Assembly (NCBI GenBank): GCA_021821225.1
Contig: JAKACR010000008.1
Coordinates: forward strand, 1-26,552
Reading direction: 5' to 3'
DNA from: Bacillota bacterium
GTDB taxonomy: Bacteria; Bacillota; Bacilli; Alicyclobacillales; SLC66
Length of the DNA stretch: 26,552 nucleotides
Position numbers and translations under genes: made by a program. The notes beneath the pieces were generated by a model, which saw only the letters and a program-made list of their open reading frames with translations, was not told where the DNA came from and searched no databases. Shown here in pieces: positions 8,349-13,938 of the stretch (within the stretch, counting starts at the first letter, position 1; each line of letters opens with the position of its first letter).

Positions 8349-8477
8349 GCGAAAAAAGCGAAATAAGCGAAATAACTCCTTTCGAGTCCGTAAAACCCGC
8401 GCAGCGCAAGGGTTTCTGGGGCACACCTTATTTCGCGCGCCTTGCGAAATAAGGGGGATAACTTGCGAAATAACTCC
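8349..8477. repeat. Iteron-like cluster of GCGAAATAA 9-mers
   Basis: Four direct copies of GCGAAATAA (8358-8366, 8367-8375, 8444-8452, 8465-8473), one inverted copy (8428-8436) and a variant GCGAAAAAA (8349-8357) fall within 130 bp. Two of them extend to the same 13-mer ending in CTCC. The inverted copy and the third direct copy form a perfect 10-bp dyad, CTTATTTCGC/GCGAAATAAG, with a 7-bp spacer (8427-8453). Such clusters serve as replication-initiator iterons or cooperative operators. The spacing suits either reading. Confidence 0.7.
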
Positions 8478-8544
8478 ATCGCCGTCTCTCCAAAGGAATA
8501 CAATCAGAGAATGCGCGCGCCGAAGATCGGGGAGGGGACCTGTC

Positions 8545-8916
8545 ATGCAAACTCTGGCCGACCGTGATCTCGCATACGCCATCTCGCCGCGCGCCCTGGC
8601 GAAACTCCTGCATCCTTACCGCGGCTTGCCCAAACTACACACGGTGCGCATCGACTACACGGACCCAGACGGCTCGATCGTCCGAACGCGTATCAACCAT
8701 TTCTCACTCGTCGCCATCACAGACGGCTGGCACACCGTCACCGTGGCGCTCACACTCCTGTACGGCCTGTCGCGTCTGCTGCCGCGCGACACCACGGCCA
8801 CACTGACAGCCGATTCGCTGACACTCGCGTACCCGCAAGGGTGCGTCATCTTGGACCACCAGACGCCGCGTGTCCCGATGGAGATTCCAATCGTGGACTT
8901 GCGCACCCTCGTCTGA
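8545..8916 (+). CDS. Uncharacterised 123-residue protein
   Basis: The ATG at 8545 has a strong ribosome binding site (GGGGAGGGG, 7 nt upstream). The frame continues upstream to 8317, but that part covers the iteron cluster and is unlikely to be coding. I recognise no family. The protein has an N-terminal helix-like part rich in Leu/Ala/Arg (SPRALAKLLHPYRGLPKL), then alternating beta-type segments (TVRIDYTDPDGSIV, HTVTVALTLLYGL, TATLTADSLTLAYPQG), with no signal peptide or membrane span. Its position directly after the repeats suggests a product that acts on, or is controlled by, that region. That is inference only. Confidence 0.6.
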   Translation: MQTLADRDLAYAISPRALAKLLHPYRGLPKLHTVRIDYTDPDGSIVRTRINHFSLVAITDGWHTVTVALTLLYGLSRLLPRDTTATLTADSLTLAYPQGCVILDHQTPRVPMEIPIVDLRTLV

Positions 8917-8960
8917 AGCGAGGGCGGGGGAGTGCAGCGGGGATGCGGGGGTTAGAGAAT

Positions 8961-8976
8961 GCGAACCCGGGTTCGC
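8961..8976. promoter_or_regulatory. Perfect 16-bp palindrome
   Basis: GCGAACCCGGGTTCGC is fully palindromic and lies 44 bp after the 8545 gene stop. With no loop and no T-tract it looks like a protein-binding site rather than a terminator. Confidence 0.4.
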
Positions 8977-9073
8977 AAATCGGCCAACGTCTGCGGTAGG
9001 CACGGATGCACGGATTCGTGCAGACCTCCGAGCAGGCCCTCACGCCGGACAAATCGGCAAACGTCTGCCGTTA
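8975..9073. repeat. Imperfect direct repeats
   Basis: CAAATCGGCCAACGTCTGCGGT (near 8977) and CAAATCGGCAAACGTCTGCCGT (near 9050) match except for two bases. A shorter third copy, AAATCGGTCACCGT, follows near 9100. They lie in the convergent intergenic region after the 8545 gene; function unknown. Confidence 0.5.
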
Positions 9074-9466
9074 TCTGAAAACGTGGCACCGGCGGCACAA
9101 ATCGGTCACCGTGAACCATACGCAATTTGCGTAGTCGCCAGTCCGAAGTTGGACTCTCCAAGATGGGGGGCGGCATGAAGAAACCCTCCGATGTGGACCG
9201 GAGGGCATAGAGCGAGCGTCATTCTCGACCACATACAGCTTCGACTGCGGTTGCGTCTCACTCGGCGTTGCGCGGCGCGTCACGGCTCGCCATGATGGAC
9301 CCATTCTCTCCCTCTTGTGTTGCGGCTCGCCCGTCAGAGCGCCAAACCAAACAGTCATCGCATGCGCGCACCGCTCAATGCGCGTCATCCGCATGCCCAT
9401 CTCTTCGTGAACGGCGTCCATCTTGGGCTGGCTCTGCGGGTGTTTGCTGATCTGCGGCGAGTGCAT
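9071..9466 (-). CDS. Small element protein, 131 residues, paralogue-like to the 10815-11012 product
   Basis: The ATG at 9466 is preceded by GGGGAGG about 9 nt upstream and overlaps the end of the previous gene by 92 bp. Residues 16-48 (from MDAVHEEM to ALTGEP) resemble the small protein at 10815-11012 at about one third identity, including the shared MD-x-V start and AL-x-GEP end, which argues the frame is real. An intrinsic-terminator-like hairpin (9177-9206) lies inside the 3' third, so the functional C-terminus is uncertain. No known domain is recognised. The segment is amphipathic and helix-like, compatible with a short coiled coil. Confidence 0.5.
   Translation of the reverse strand: MHSPQISKHPQSQPKMDAVHEEMGMRMTRIERCAHAMTVWFGALTGEPQHKRERMGPSWRAVTRRATPSETQPQSKLYVVENDARSMPSGPHRRVSSCRPPSWRVQLRTGDYANCVWFTVTDLCRRCHVFR
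9119..9133. promoter_or_regulatory. Short perfect palindrome
   Basis: TACGCAA-T-TTGCGTA has 7-bp arms around one base. It may be an operator or a random short dyad. Confidence 0.3.
9177..9206 (-). terminator. Intrinsic terminator-like hairpin on the minus strand
   Basis: Read on the minus strand, CCCTCCG and CGGAGGG (9199-9205 and 9184-9190) form a 7-bp stem with an 8-nt loop, followed by TTTCTTC. It would end the minus-strand operon running from 11250. It also supplies a GGAGGG next to an ATG at 9176 that opens a 74-codon frame to 8952, which I do not regard as established. Confidence 0.5.
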
Positions 9467-9635
9467 TCGCTCCGGCCTCCCCTTCAGAGCGCGATTCTCT
9501 CATTGCGATTCGGAGCGCGATCGGCTCGGCCACGGCCAAGAATGCCCGTGTGTGTTTCTCCGTCCATTCGCCAATCACGACAGACCGTCCCGGTGGTTTG
9601 AGCGCGTCTGGGTTGATGGCTCGTTTGCGTGGCAT
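9375..9635 (-). CDS. Small basic N-terminus protein, 86 residues
   Basis: The ATG at 9635 has an excellent ribosome binding site, AAGGAGG 7 nt upstream; the ATG six bases earlier is too close to it. The product starts MPRKRAINPDALKPPG and has a helix-like middle (GEWTEKHTRAFLAVAEPIALRIAMRES). The C-terminus is Ala/Gln/Arg-rich and low in complexity where it overlaps the next frame. No family is recognised. It lies 77 bp after the ImmA-like gene in the same operon. Confidence 0.55.
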   Translation of the reverse strand: MPRKRAINPDALKPPGRSVVIGEWTEKHTRAFLAVAEPIALRIAMRESRSEGEAGANALAADQQTPAEPAQDGRRSRRDGHADDAH

Positions 9636-9711
9636 ACGCATGCCTCCTTCTTTCGATTGGTCTCCACAGCATCCTGTCCTTGTTGGGCTTGACCGGATGT
9701 GCTCCGCGGGA

Positions 9712-10764
9712 TCAGGCCCTCTGCAACTGCCGGAGCCGCGCCAAATCTTGAGCGATCTGTTTGCGCAACTCCATGATTTTCTTCCAGACGAAATTGCGCG
9801 AAGAACGTGAAGCCTCGCTCATGTACACCTCTTGAAAGAATTCGCGCAGGCTCCACAAAATGCGTCTGTCGGACCGGATCGACTCGTACAATTGCTCGAT
9901 CTCCGACCAGGTTTCGGCCACTTGATCGGTCGGTTCCTGCTGCCGCTCTTGCTCCGCCCTGGCCACTTCGTACTCGTCCTCGGTCTCGTCCAGCAGACGG
10001 CTCATCCCGGCTGTCGCCTCCGCGCGATCCGCGATCATCCGAAGGGCATTCGCGTGCCACTCTGCCGCATACGGACCGTTGTCATCGCCCCATATGGCGA
10101 GACGTTCCCACATCGCGTGCTCCGGCATGGAGAAGGCTTGCGCGAGTTCCGACAGGTCAGCTTTGGTGAATGTCGTCCGCCCTTTGAGCATCGGCTCCAG
10201 CAGATAGGTTGGTGCGAGCGCATAGAACGCGAAACGTTCGGCTTCCTCGTCCTGGTCGAGGCGCGCTCTATCCGCCATCCACATCTGATTGCCCTTGTGC
10301 AGCAGAATGTGCCCGATGCCACGGGCAATCGTGATGCGGCGTTCAGGGAGTGACAGAGCGGTTCCAATCCAGATGATGTACTCGTCTTCGCCCTTGCGGT
10401 ATCGGGTTGGGCCGTCGGAGCGAATCACCCGGATCGGCTTCTTGGGAGGGAACAACTCCACGTGCGTGGGCCCTTCCGCATACGAGGGGCCGCCCCTTCG
10501 CATGATCCGGAGTTTGCCGGTTATGACCTCCGGTTCAAAGACGGACAGGGATATATCTTCGGGGGACTGGAATCCATGCCGGCGGTACAGTTCTTCGATG
10601 CGAAGATCAAACGAGTGCGTGGCGCGGCTAAAACCGGATTCGGCATCATCTGCGACCGGCGGCCGCGCACCGCCCTGAGCCTTGATGTCTGTGAAGGCGC
10701 CGACGCTTCCCTCTTCCCAGTCCAGGTTTTCCCGTTGCGTTGCCTTCGGTTCTGTCATCGACAT
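9712..10764 (-). CDS. ImmA/IrrE-like protein with degenerate metalloprotease motif
   Basis: The 350-residue protein contains the core of the ImmA/IrrE family, whose active members cleave phage or ICE repressors after DNA damage. The segment ITIARGIGHILLHKG (about residues 144-158) aligns with the usual A-H-E-x-x-H-x-x-x-H helix, and DEEAERFAFYALAPTYLL aligns with the glutamate-ligand helix and LxxP. In place of H-E, however, there are Arg148 and Gly149; only His152 and the later Glu are kept. A long charged C-terminal helix follows. The start is ATG 10764 with GGGAGGA upstream. Its operon partners are the 10815-11250 genes, and a divergent HTH gene lies beyond, as in ImmR/ImmA arrangements. 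It is probably a non-catalytic regulator or pseudo-enzyme. Confidence 0.75.
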   Translation of the reverse strand: MSMTEPKATQRENLDWEEGSVGAFTDIKAQGGARPPVADDAESGFSRATHSFDLRIEELYRRHGFQSPEDISLSVFEPEVITGKLRIMRRGGPSYAEGPTHVELFPPKKPIRVIRSDGPTRYRKGEDEYIIWIGTALSLPERRITIARGIGHILLHKGNQMWMADRARLDQDEEAERFAFYALAPTYLLEPMLKGRTTFTKADLSELAQAFSMPEHAMWERLAIWGDDNGPYAAEWHANALRMIADRAEATAGMSRLLDETEDEYEVARAEQERQQEPTDQVAETWSEIEQLYESIRSDRRILWSLREFFQEVYMSEASRSSRNFVWKKIMELRKQIAQDLARLRQLQRA

Positions 10765-10814
10765 CGTGTCGTCATCCTCCCATTCATCATGCGATCCTCA
10801 GCGTGGCCGCCCGT

Positions 10815-11012
10815 TCACGGCCTTTGCAGAACGCTGACCTCTCCATCCCGGCGATCCATCGCGACCTCGTTCTGAAGCGGGGATGCAGGTTCACCCGACA
10901 GCGCGCACAGCAGGCGCGACGATACGGCGTTCACCCGTTCCTCAAGCCACGCCATCTGTTCGCGAACATCTTGGTATACGATGTCCATGTTCGCCTGCTG
11001 ACTCTCATTCAT
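10815..11012 (-). CDS. Small element protein, 65 residues
   Basis: I placed the start at ATG 11012, which overlaps the TGA of the previous gene region (ATGAATGA at 11005-11012) and suggests translational coupling. The product MNESQQANMDIVYQDVREQM continues as an amphipathic helix to CALSGEP and resembles residues 16-48 of the 9071-9466 product. No known domain. The longer frame up to 11093 would overlap the upstream gene and has no ribosome binding site. Confidence 0.6.
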   Translation of the reverse strand: MNESQQANMDIVYQDVREQMAWLEERVNAVSSRLLCALSGEPASPLQNEVAMDRRDGEVSVLQRP

Positions 11013-11250
11013 GGTTGACCACCATGCCGGAAAGCGGAGCAAGTGCTTCGATTTCGATGAAGCGAACGATCTCCAGCAGATCCGCGAAGACATCGCGGGC
11101 GGAATAATCGGGAACCTCGATCATCTTGAAAGCCAATTCCGTCACCTTGTCGTAAATCGGCAGGATGTTGAGGTTTTCGTTCACGGAGGGCGCAAAATGC
11201 TCGTTGCAACCCAGTGCCTGCAGATCCGCTTCCTCAATCAGCGGCATCAT
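11005..11250 (-). CDS. Small acidic protein, 81 residues
   Basis: This is the first gene of the minus-strand regulatory operon. The ATG at 11250 (with a second ATG next to it) follows AAAGGAGG at ideal spacing; a TTG directly upstream could extend it by one residue. The sequence is acidic and helix-rich (MIEEAD..., YDKVTELAFKMIEV, DVFADLLEIVRFIEIEALAPL) with a single Cys. No family is recognised. Its place between a promoter facing the repressor-like gene and the ImmA-like gene suggests a regulatory or lysogeny role. Confidence 0.65.
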   Translation of the reverse strand: MMPLIEEADLQALGCNEHFAPSVNENLNILPIYDKVTELAFKMIEVPDYSARDVFADLLEIVRFIEIEALAPLSGMVVNHE

Positions 11251-11282
11251 CAATTCCTCCTTTCTTATCGTTTGTCTTGATT

Positions 11283-11312
11283 ACGATACGATAAAATAAT
11301 TGCTCTTGTCAA
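11283..11312 (-). promoter_or_regulatory. Promoter of the minus-strand regulatory operon
   Basis: On the minus strand TTGACA (11307-11312) and TATCGT (11283-11288) are 18 bp apart, with the ribosome binding site of the 81-residue gene about 25 bp further on. The region is AT-rich compared with its surroundings. Confidence 0.55.
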
Positions 11313-11351
11313 TATATATAGACGCAAAAGCTCATATAATGACTGCTTCGT

Positions 11352-11381
11352 TTTACATATGCGCTTGCCGTTGTGTATAAT
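11352..11381 (+). promoter_or_regulatory. Promoter of the HTH regulator operon
   Basis: TTTACA (11352-11357) and a perfect TATAAT (11376-11381) are 18 bp apart. Transcription would start near 11388, inside the palindrome at 11382-11394. Confidence 0.7.
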
Positions 11382-11394
11382 CCCCTTATAGGGG
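11382..11394. promoter_or_regulatory. Operator-like dyad at the transcription start
   Basis: CCCCTtatAGGGG has 5-bp arms and sits directly after the -10 box, a classic place for repressor autoregulation by the HTH protein encoded immediately downstream. Confidence 0.5.
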
Positions 11395-11402
11395 TGATGT
11401 TC

Positions 11403-11639
11403 ATGGTGAGCACGATCGAAATCGACATGAAAGATACCGACATCAAGACGGCTATCCGTCAAATGATCGCCAAGTCTGGCGTCAGAAGTCTCGCCTCGGT
11501 TGCTCGAGATATGGGAATCAACGAGGCCACCTTGCGCGTGGCCGTGAATAATGGTCAAATCCGAGTAAAGGATTTCCTGCGCATCGCGGAACTGTGCGGG
11601 TTCCAGGTGGTTGTGAGAGGCGGGGGTGTTAAAGCATGA
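11403..11639 (+). CDS. Small helix-turn-helix regulator (Cro/repressor-like)
   Basis: A 78-residue protein with a helix-turn-helix at about residues 29-50 (SLASVARDMGINEATLRVAVNN), followed by a strand-like IAELCGFQVVVRGG tail that could dimerise. This resembles short phage regulators and addiction antitoxin-like DNA-binding proteins. ATG 11403 is preceded by AGGGGTGAT at about 5 nt; earlier in-frame Mets would lie upstream of, or directly on, that motif. The dyad at the transcription start is a likely self-operator. The ATGA overlap at 11636-11639 couples it to the membrane protein downstream. Confidence 0.75.
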   Translation: MVSTIEIDMKDTDIKTAIRQMIAKSGVRSLASVARDMGINEATLRVAVNNGQIRVKDFLRIAELCGFQVVVRGGGVKA

Positions 11640-12001
11640 CAAGGCGTGCAGTAACCTTGGTGGGGATCGGTGGAGCGGCCTTTCTGGCCGCGCGTTCGAT
11701 GCTTTGGACATCAGGCATTGCCGGTCTGGCCGTCGCGCCCGATGCACACGCGGCAACCGTTGGATTCGGGCTGGCGTTTCTCTTCTTGGTGGGCGGCGCG
11801 TTTGCCCTGGAGAAACCGCTTGTGTCCGCAATCGCATTCCTTTTGGCGTTTCTCTACGGGGCCATCACCACAACTGCGGCCCAGTGGTCGCTCATGCTGG
11901 TTCTGTGGCCGCTTGTGGCGGTCGGCCTTGGAATCCTCAGTGCATTAAATCTAAGTGACGTGGTCGAGCGTGTGCAGGACAACGGCGGTGCCAAGTCGTG
12001 A
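11636..12001 (+). CDS. Small polytopic membrane protein, 121 residues
   Basis: The start codon overlaps the stop of the HTH gene (ATGA). About four hydrophobic segments are visible: roughly residues 5-25, 40-58, 61-80 and 84-106, ending in a charged tail (DVVERVQDNGGAKS). No family is recognised. A holin-like or superinfection-exclusion role is possible for a membrane protein co-expressed with a repressor, but no motif supports a choice. Confidence 0.65.
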   Translation: MTRRAVTLVGIGGAAFLAARSMLWTSGIAGLAVAPDAHAATVGFGLAFLFLVGGAFALEKPLVSAIAFLLAFLYGAITTTAAQWSLMLVLWPLVAVGLGILSALNLSDVVERVQDNGGAKS

Positions 12002-12052
12002 CCGGGGCCGGGATTTGTGTCGCGGTGAGAAGCGGGAAAGGGGAGACGTGAA

Positions 12053-12319
12053 ATGGGATTCCTGTGGTGGCTTATCGGGCTTATTGTCTCCATCGTCTTG
12101 AACAGGCGCATGGCTGCGTCGAAAGGGCGTAGAAAGTGGCTCTGGACGCTATGGGCTGTCTTGATCGGACTTTTTAGCACGATCCTGTTGCTGGTGTTTC
12201 CAACGAAAAAGCCCATGAAGACATGCCCGTTATGTACGCTGACCATTCCGGCTGGAGCGATCCGCTGCCCGAAGTGCCAAGGGGACCTGCGCGATGTTCA
12301 GGGGGGTGCTGAACTTTGA
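12053..12319 (+). CDS. Membrane-anchored zinc-ribbon protein, 88 residues
   Basis: ATG 12053 follows GGGGAG at good spacing. There are two predicted membrane segments (FLWWLIGLIVSIVL and LWTLWAVLIGLFSTILLLVF), then a cytosolic zinc ribbon, CPLC-x11-CPKC, near the C-terminus. It is the last protein-coding gene before the long structured region and is probably co-transcribed with the HTH and membrane genes. Function unknown; zinc-ribbon/TM proteins of this size are common superinfection or envelope-associated accessories. Confidence 0.65.
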   Translation: MGFLWWLIGLIVSIVLNRRMAASKGRRKWLWTLWAVLIGLFSTILLLVFPTKKPMKTCPLCTLTIPAGAIRCPKCQGDLRDVQGGAEL

Positions 12320-12329
12320 GCGCCCATTG

Positions 12330-13195
12330 GCTTCGATGGATCGTTGGCGCGCTGGCTGCGCAGGATCGCCTGTGAGCCGCGTTTGTGGCGTGGATGGCGG
12401 GAGTTTATGCCAAGCACATCTTGCGCGGCTCCTGCGGCATCCCTGCGCGTCTGGCGCGCCCTCAGTTGAATTGAGGGCTGCGGGGAAATGGGAGTTATCG
12501 CGGCTTCGTTGCCGTGAAGGGGACTCAGCAATTTTGCTGAGGGGCTGTGTTCAAGGCGGACCCTTTGCGCGGCTGCCGGTATCGTCACACTGACCGACGA
12601 CTCAAAATTGAGCGGTGAGAATTCCGTGCGCGTGGACGTGTCGCTCGCAAACTGACTCGGCAAAATTGCCGAGTCAGAATGCGCACCCTAGATTCAATCG
12701 AGGGCTCCTGCGTTTTCGCCAGTGAAGAGGGACGTCAGGCACGGTGCGGGGTATTGACGGTGACAAGCCCCTTGCGAAGGGAATGGGCGTGCAGGACCCC
12801 GCGGGAGCTGCGTGACAGTTCGGGTAAAGCGACGGGGAGACAAACGCACAGCGAAGGTTCACGGGGCATCCCTGCGCGTCTGGCGGGGGTGAACTGAACC
12901 GAGGCGCAGGGGCGTTGCCGTGATTGTCACCATGAACGTGAATCAGCGATTTTTCTGGGGGCTATCAATGCAGCAGGCCCCTTGGGATGTGGTGCGACGG
13001 CCGCATCGGCTGCTAGTAGTCTTCGAGTGCTAATTGACCCGATTGGCACTGGTGGGAAGAGGATCCGCGCGCTGACTCCGTATTAATCGGTTAGTCATCG
13101 TGCGGCGGACCGGGGATTCACGCGGAACGCGACTCCCCGGTCGGAGGGTGCGGACCGGGGGACACATAAGCAGGCGTCGGTTGAGGAGACGCCCT
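12330..13195 (+). ncRNA. Candidate large structured noncoding RNA (ornate phage-RNA type)
   Basis: About 880 bp have no frame with a ribosome binding site or coding character, but contain a dense set of long stems. These include 12374-12381/12424-12431 (8 bp), 12441-12446/12480-12485, 12459-12464/12472-12477, 12511-12521/12561-12573, 12524-12541 (8-bp arms) and 12652-12677 (12-bp arms). Further along are 12686-12704, 12746-12752/12796-12802 (7 bp), 12870-12877/12904-12911 (8 bp), 13026-13034/13042-13050 (9 bp), 13108-13116/13134-13142 (9 bp) and 13173-13193. G-U pairs in two stems would be A-C mismatches on the other strand, favouring plus-strand RNA. Size, location in a phage-like element and multi-stem nature recall the GOLLD and ROOL classes; I cannot confirm membership without a covariance search. 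Confidence 0.5.
12436..12885 (+). repeat. Duplicated 21-nt module inside the structured region
   Basis: The string GGCATCCCTGCG-CGTCTGGCG occurs exactly at 12436-12456 and 12865-12885, offset 429 nt. In each copy the CCCTGC part closes a stem, but with different partner sequences (12480-12485 and 12904-12911). Confidence 0.75.
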
Positions 13196-13211
13196 TACTA
13201 CAGGTCTACTT

Positions 13212-13934
13212 TCACGCGCTGGACGCCATTAGAAACGCATCTGTGGTGTGCTTCACCACGCTGGAGAGAGACACCTTCAAGGGGTTGTCTGGATCGGACG
13301 TCTGATCGAATTGCAGGACCGAAACGCGGACCGTGTTTTGCGCCCGCAGAAGTTCCGCCACGGCCCAACTGTAGTACGCTGGTACATACCCCAGTTTGAT
13401 GGACTCATTGTACAACACCAAGACAGCATTATGGTCAAATGGGTTGGTGGATTCCTGTTCCAGCAACAGGGTGACGTTGGAACGCAAGTACGCTTTTACG
13501 GACTCACCCTCGTAATAGCGCCACCCCGCGACGATAAAGTCGATGTTCAGACACCCGTCATGTAAAATGATGGGGGCTACGAATTCATATGTGTCCGTCG
13601 CCAACCGACCTCCGGTAGCCGACAGAAGATCCATCGGCGTATGATCCCTGGACAATCCGATCCGTTTTAGAATATCCAAAAAGTCCGGCCTGGAACGGTC
13701 TGGCAAACGGCGCGAAAAGGCCGCAAACAGCTCGCGGGCATGGTACGTTTTGTCGGTATCCGGGAACACCAAATGCAGCCGGTATCCGTCCGCCAAGGCA
13801 TCCGGAAGCGTCCGAGGGCCGTGTTTCTCATACGCGAATTGATATCCCTGTTCCACGTGTCTCAGAGTGCCCACGTGATAGCGTTGCCGTGAACGCGGGT
13901 TTTGCCAGATTAACCAAAGTTCATATGCGCCCAT
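13212..13934 (-). CDS. HipA N-terminal-like plus HIRAN-domain protein
   Basis: A 240-residue protein. Residues 1-120 resemble the HipA N-terminal subdomain (ELWLIWQNPRSRQRYHVGTL... YQFAYEKHG, then a loosely matching segment). Residues 131-215 match a HIRAN domain (VAGWRYYEG, LLLEQESTNPFDHNAVLVLYNESIKLGYVP), which in other proteins binds DNA 3' ends or stalled forks. It starts 4 bp after the kinase gene stop, so translation is probably coupled. In HipBST-type systems a separate HipA-N-like protein acts as antitoxin of the kinase; by analogy this could be the neutralising or targeting subunit. The family call is good, the role is inference. Confidence 0.8.
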   Translation of the reverse strand: MGAYELWLIWQNPRSRQRYHVGTLRHVEQGYQFAYEKHGPRTLPDALADGYRLHLVFPDTDKTYHARELFAAFSRRLPDRSRPDFLDILKRIGLSRDHTPMDLLSATGGRLATDTYEFVAPIILHDGCLNIDFIVAGWRYYEGESVKAYLRSNVTLLLEQESTNPFDHNAVLVLYNESIKLGYVPAYYSWAVAELLRAQNTVRVSVLQFDQTSDPDNPLKVSLSSVVKHTTDAFLMASSA

Positions 13935-13938
13935 AGCG

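Noticed and set aside
8349..8477. CRISPR array
   Set aside because: The repeats are only 9 bp, irregularly spaced and partly inverted, with no cas genes in the window.
8952..9176. 74-codon minus-strand frame with a GGAGGG before its ATG
   Set aside because: The apparent ribosome binding site is the second arm of a terminator-like hairpin, and the frame covers palindromes and repeats. Left as a note, not a gene.
12298..12663. 121-codon minus-strand frame, and plus-strand frames at 12294-12593 and 12679-12897
   Set aside because: None has a ribosome binding site or protein-like composition, and all cross the dense RNA-type stems; I treat the region as noncoding.
12330..13195. OLE RNA or a group I/II intron
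   Set aside because: OLE RNA is a chromosomal RNA beside its own membrane partner gene, and no intron-encoded protein or intron-like core is recognisable; an unassigned or GOLLD/ROOL-like RNA fits the phage-like context better.
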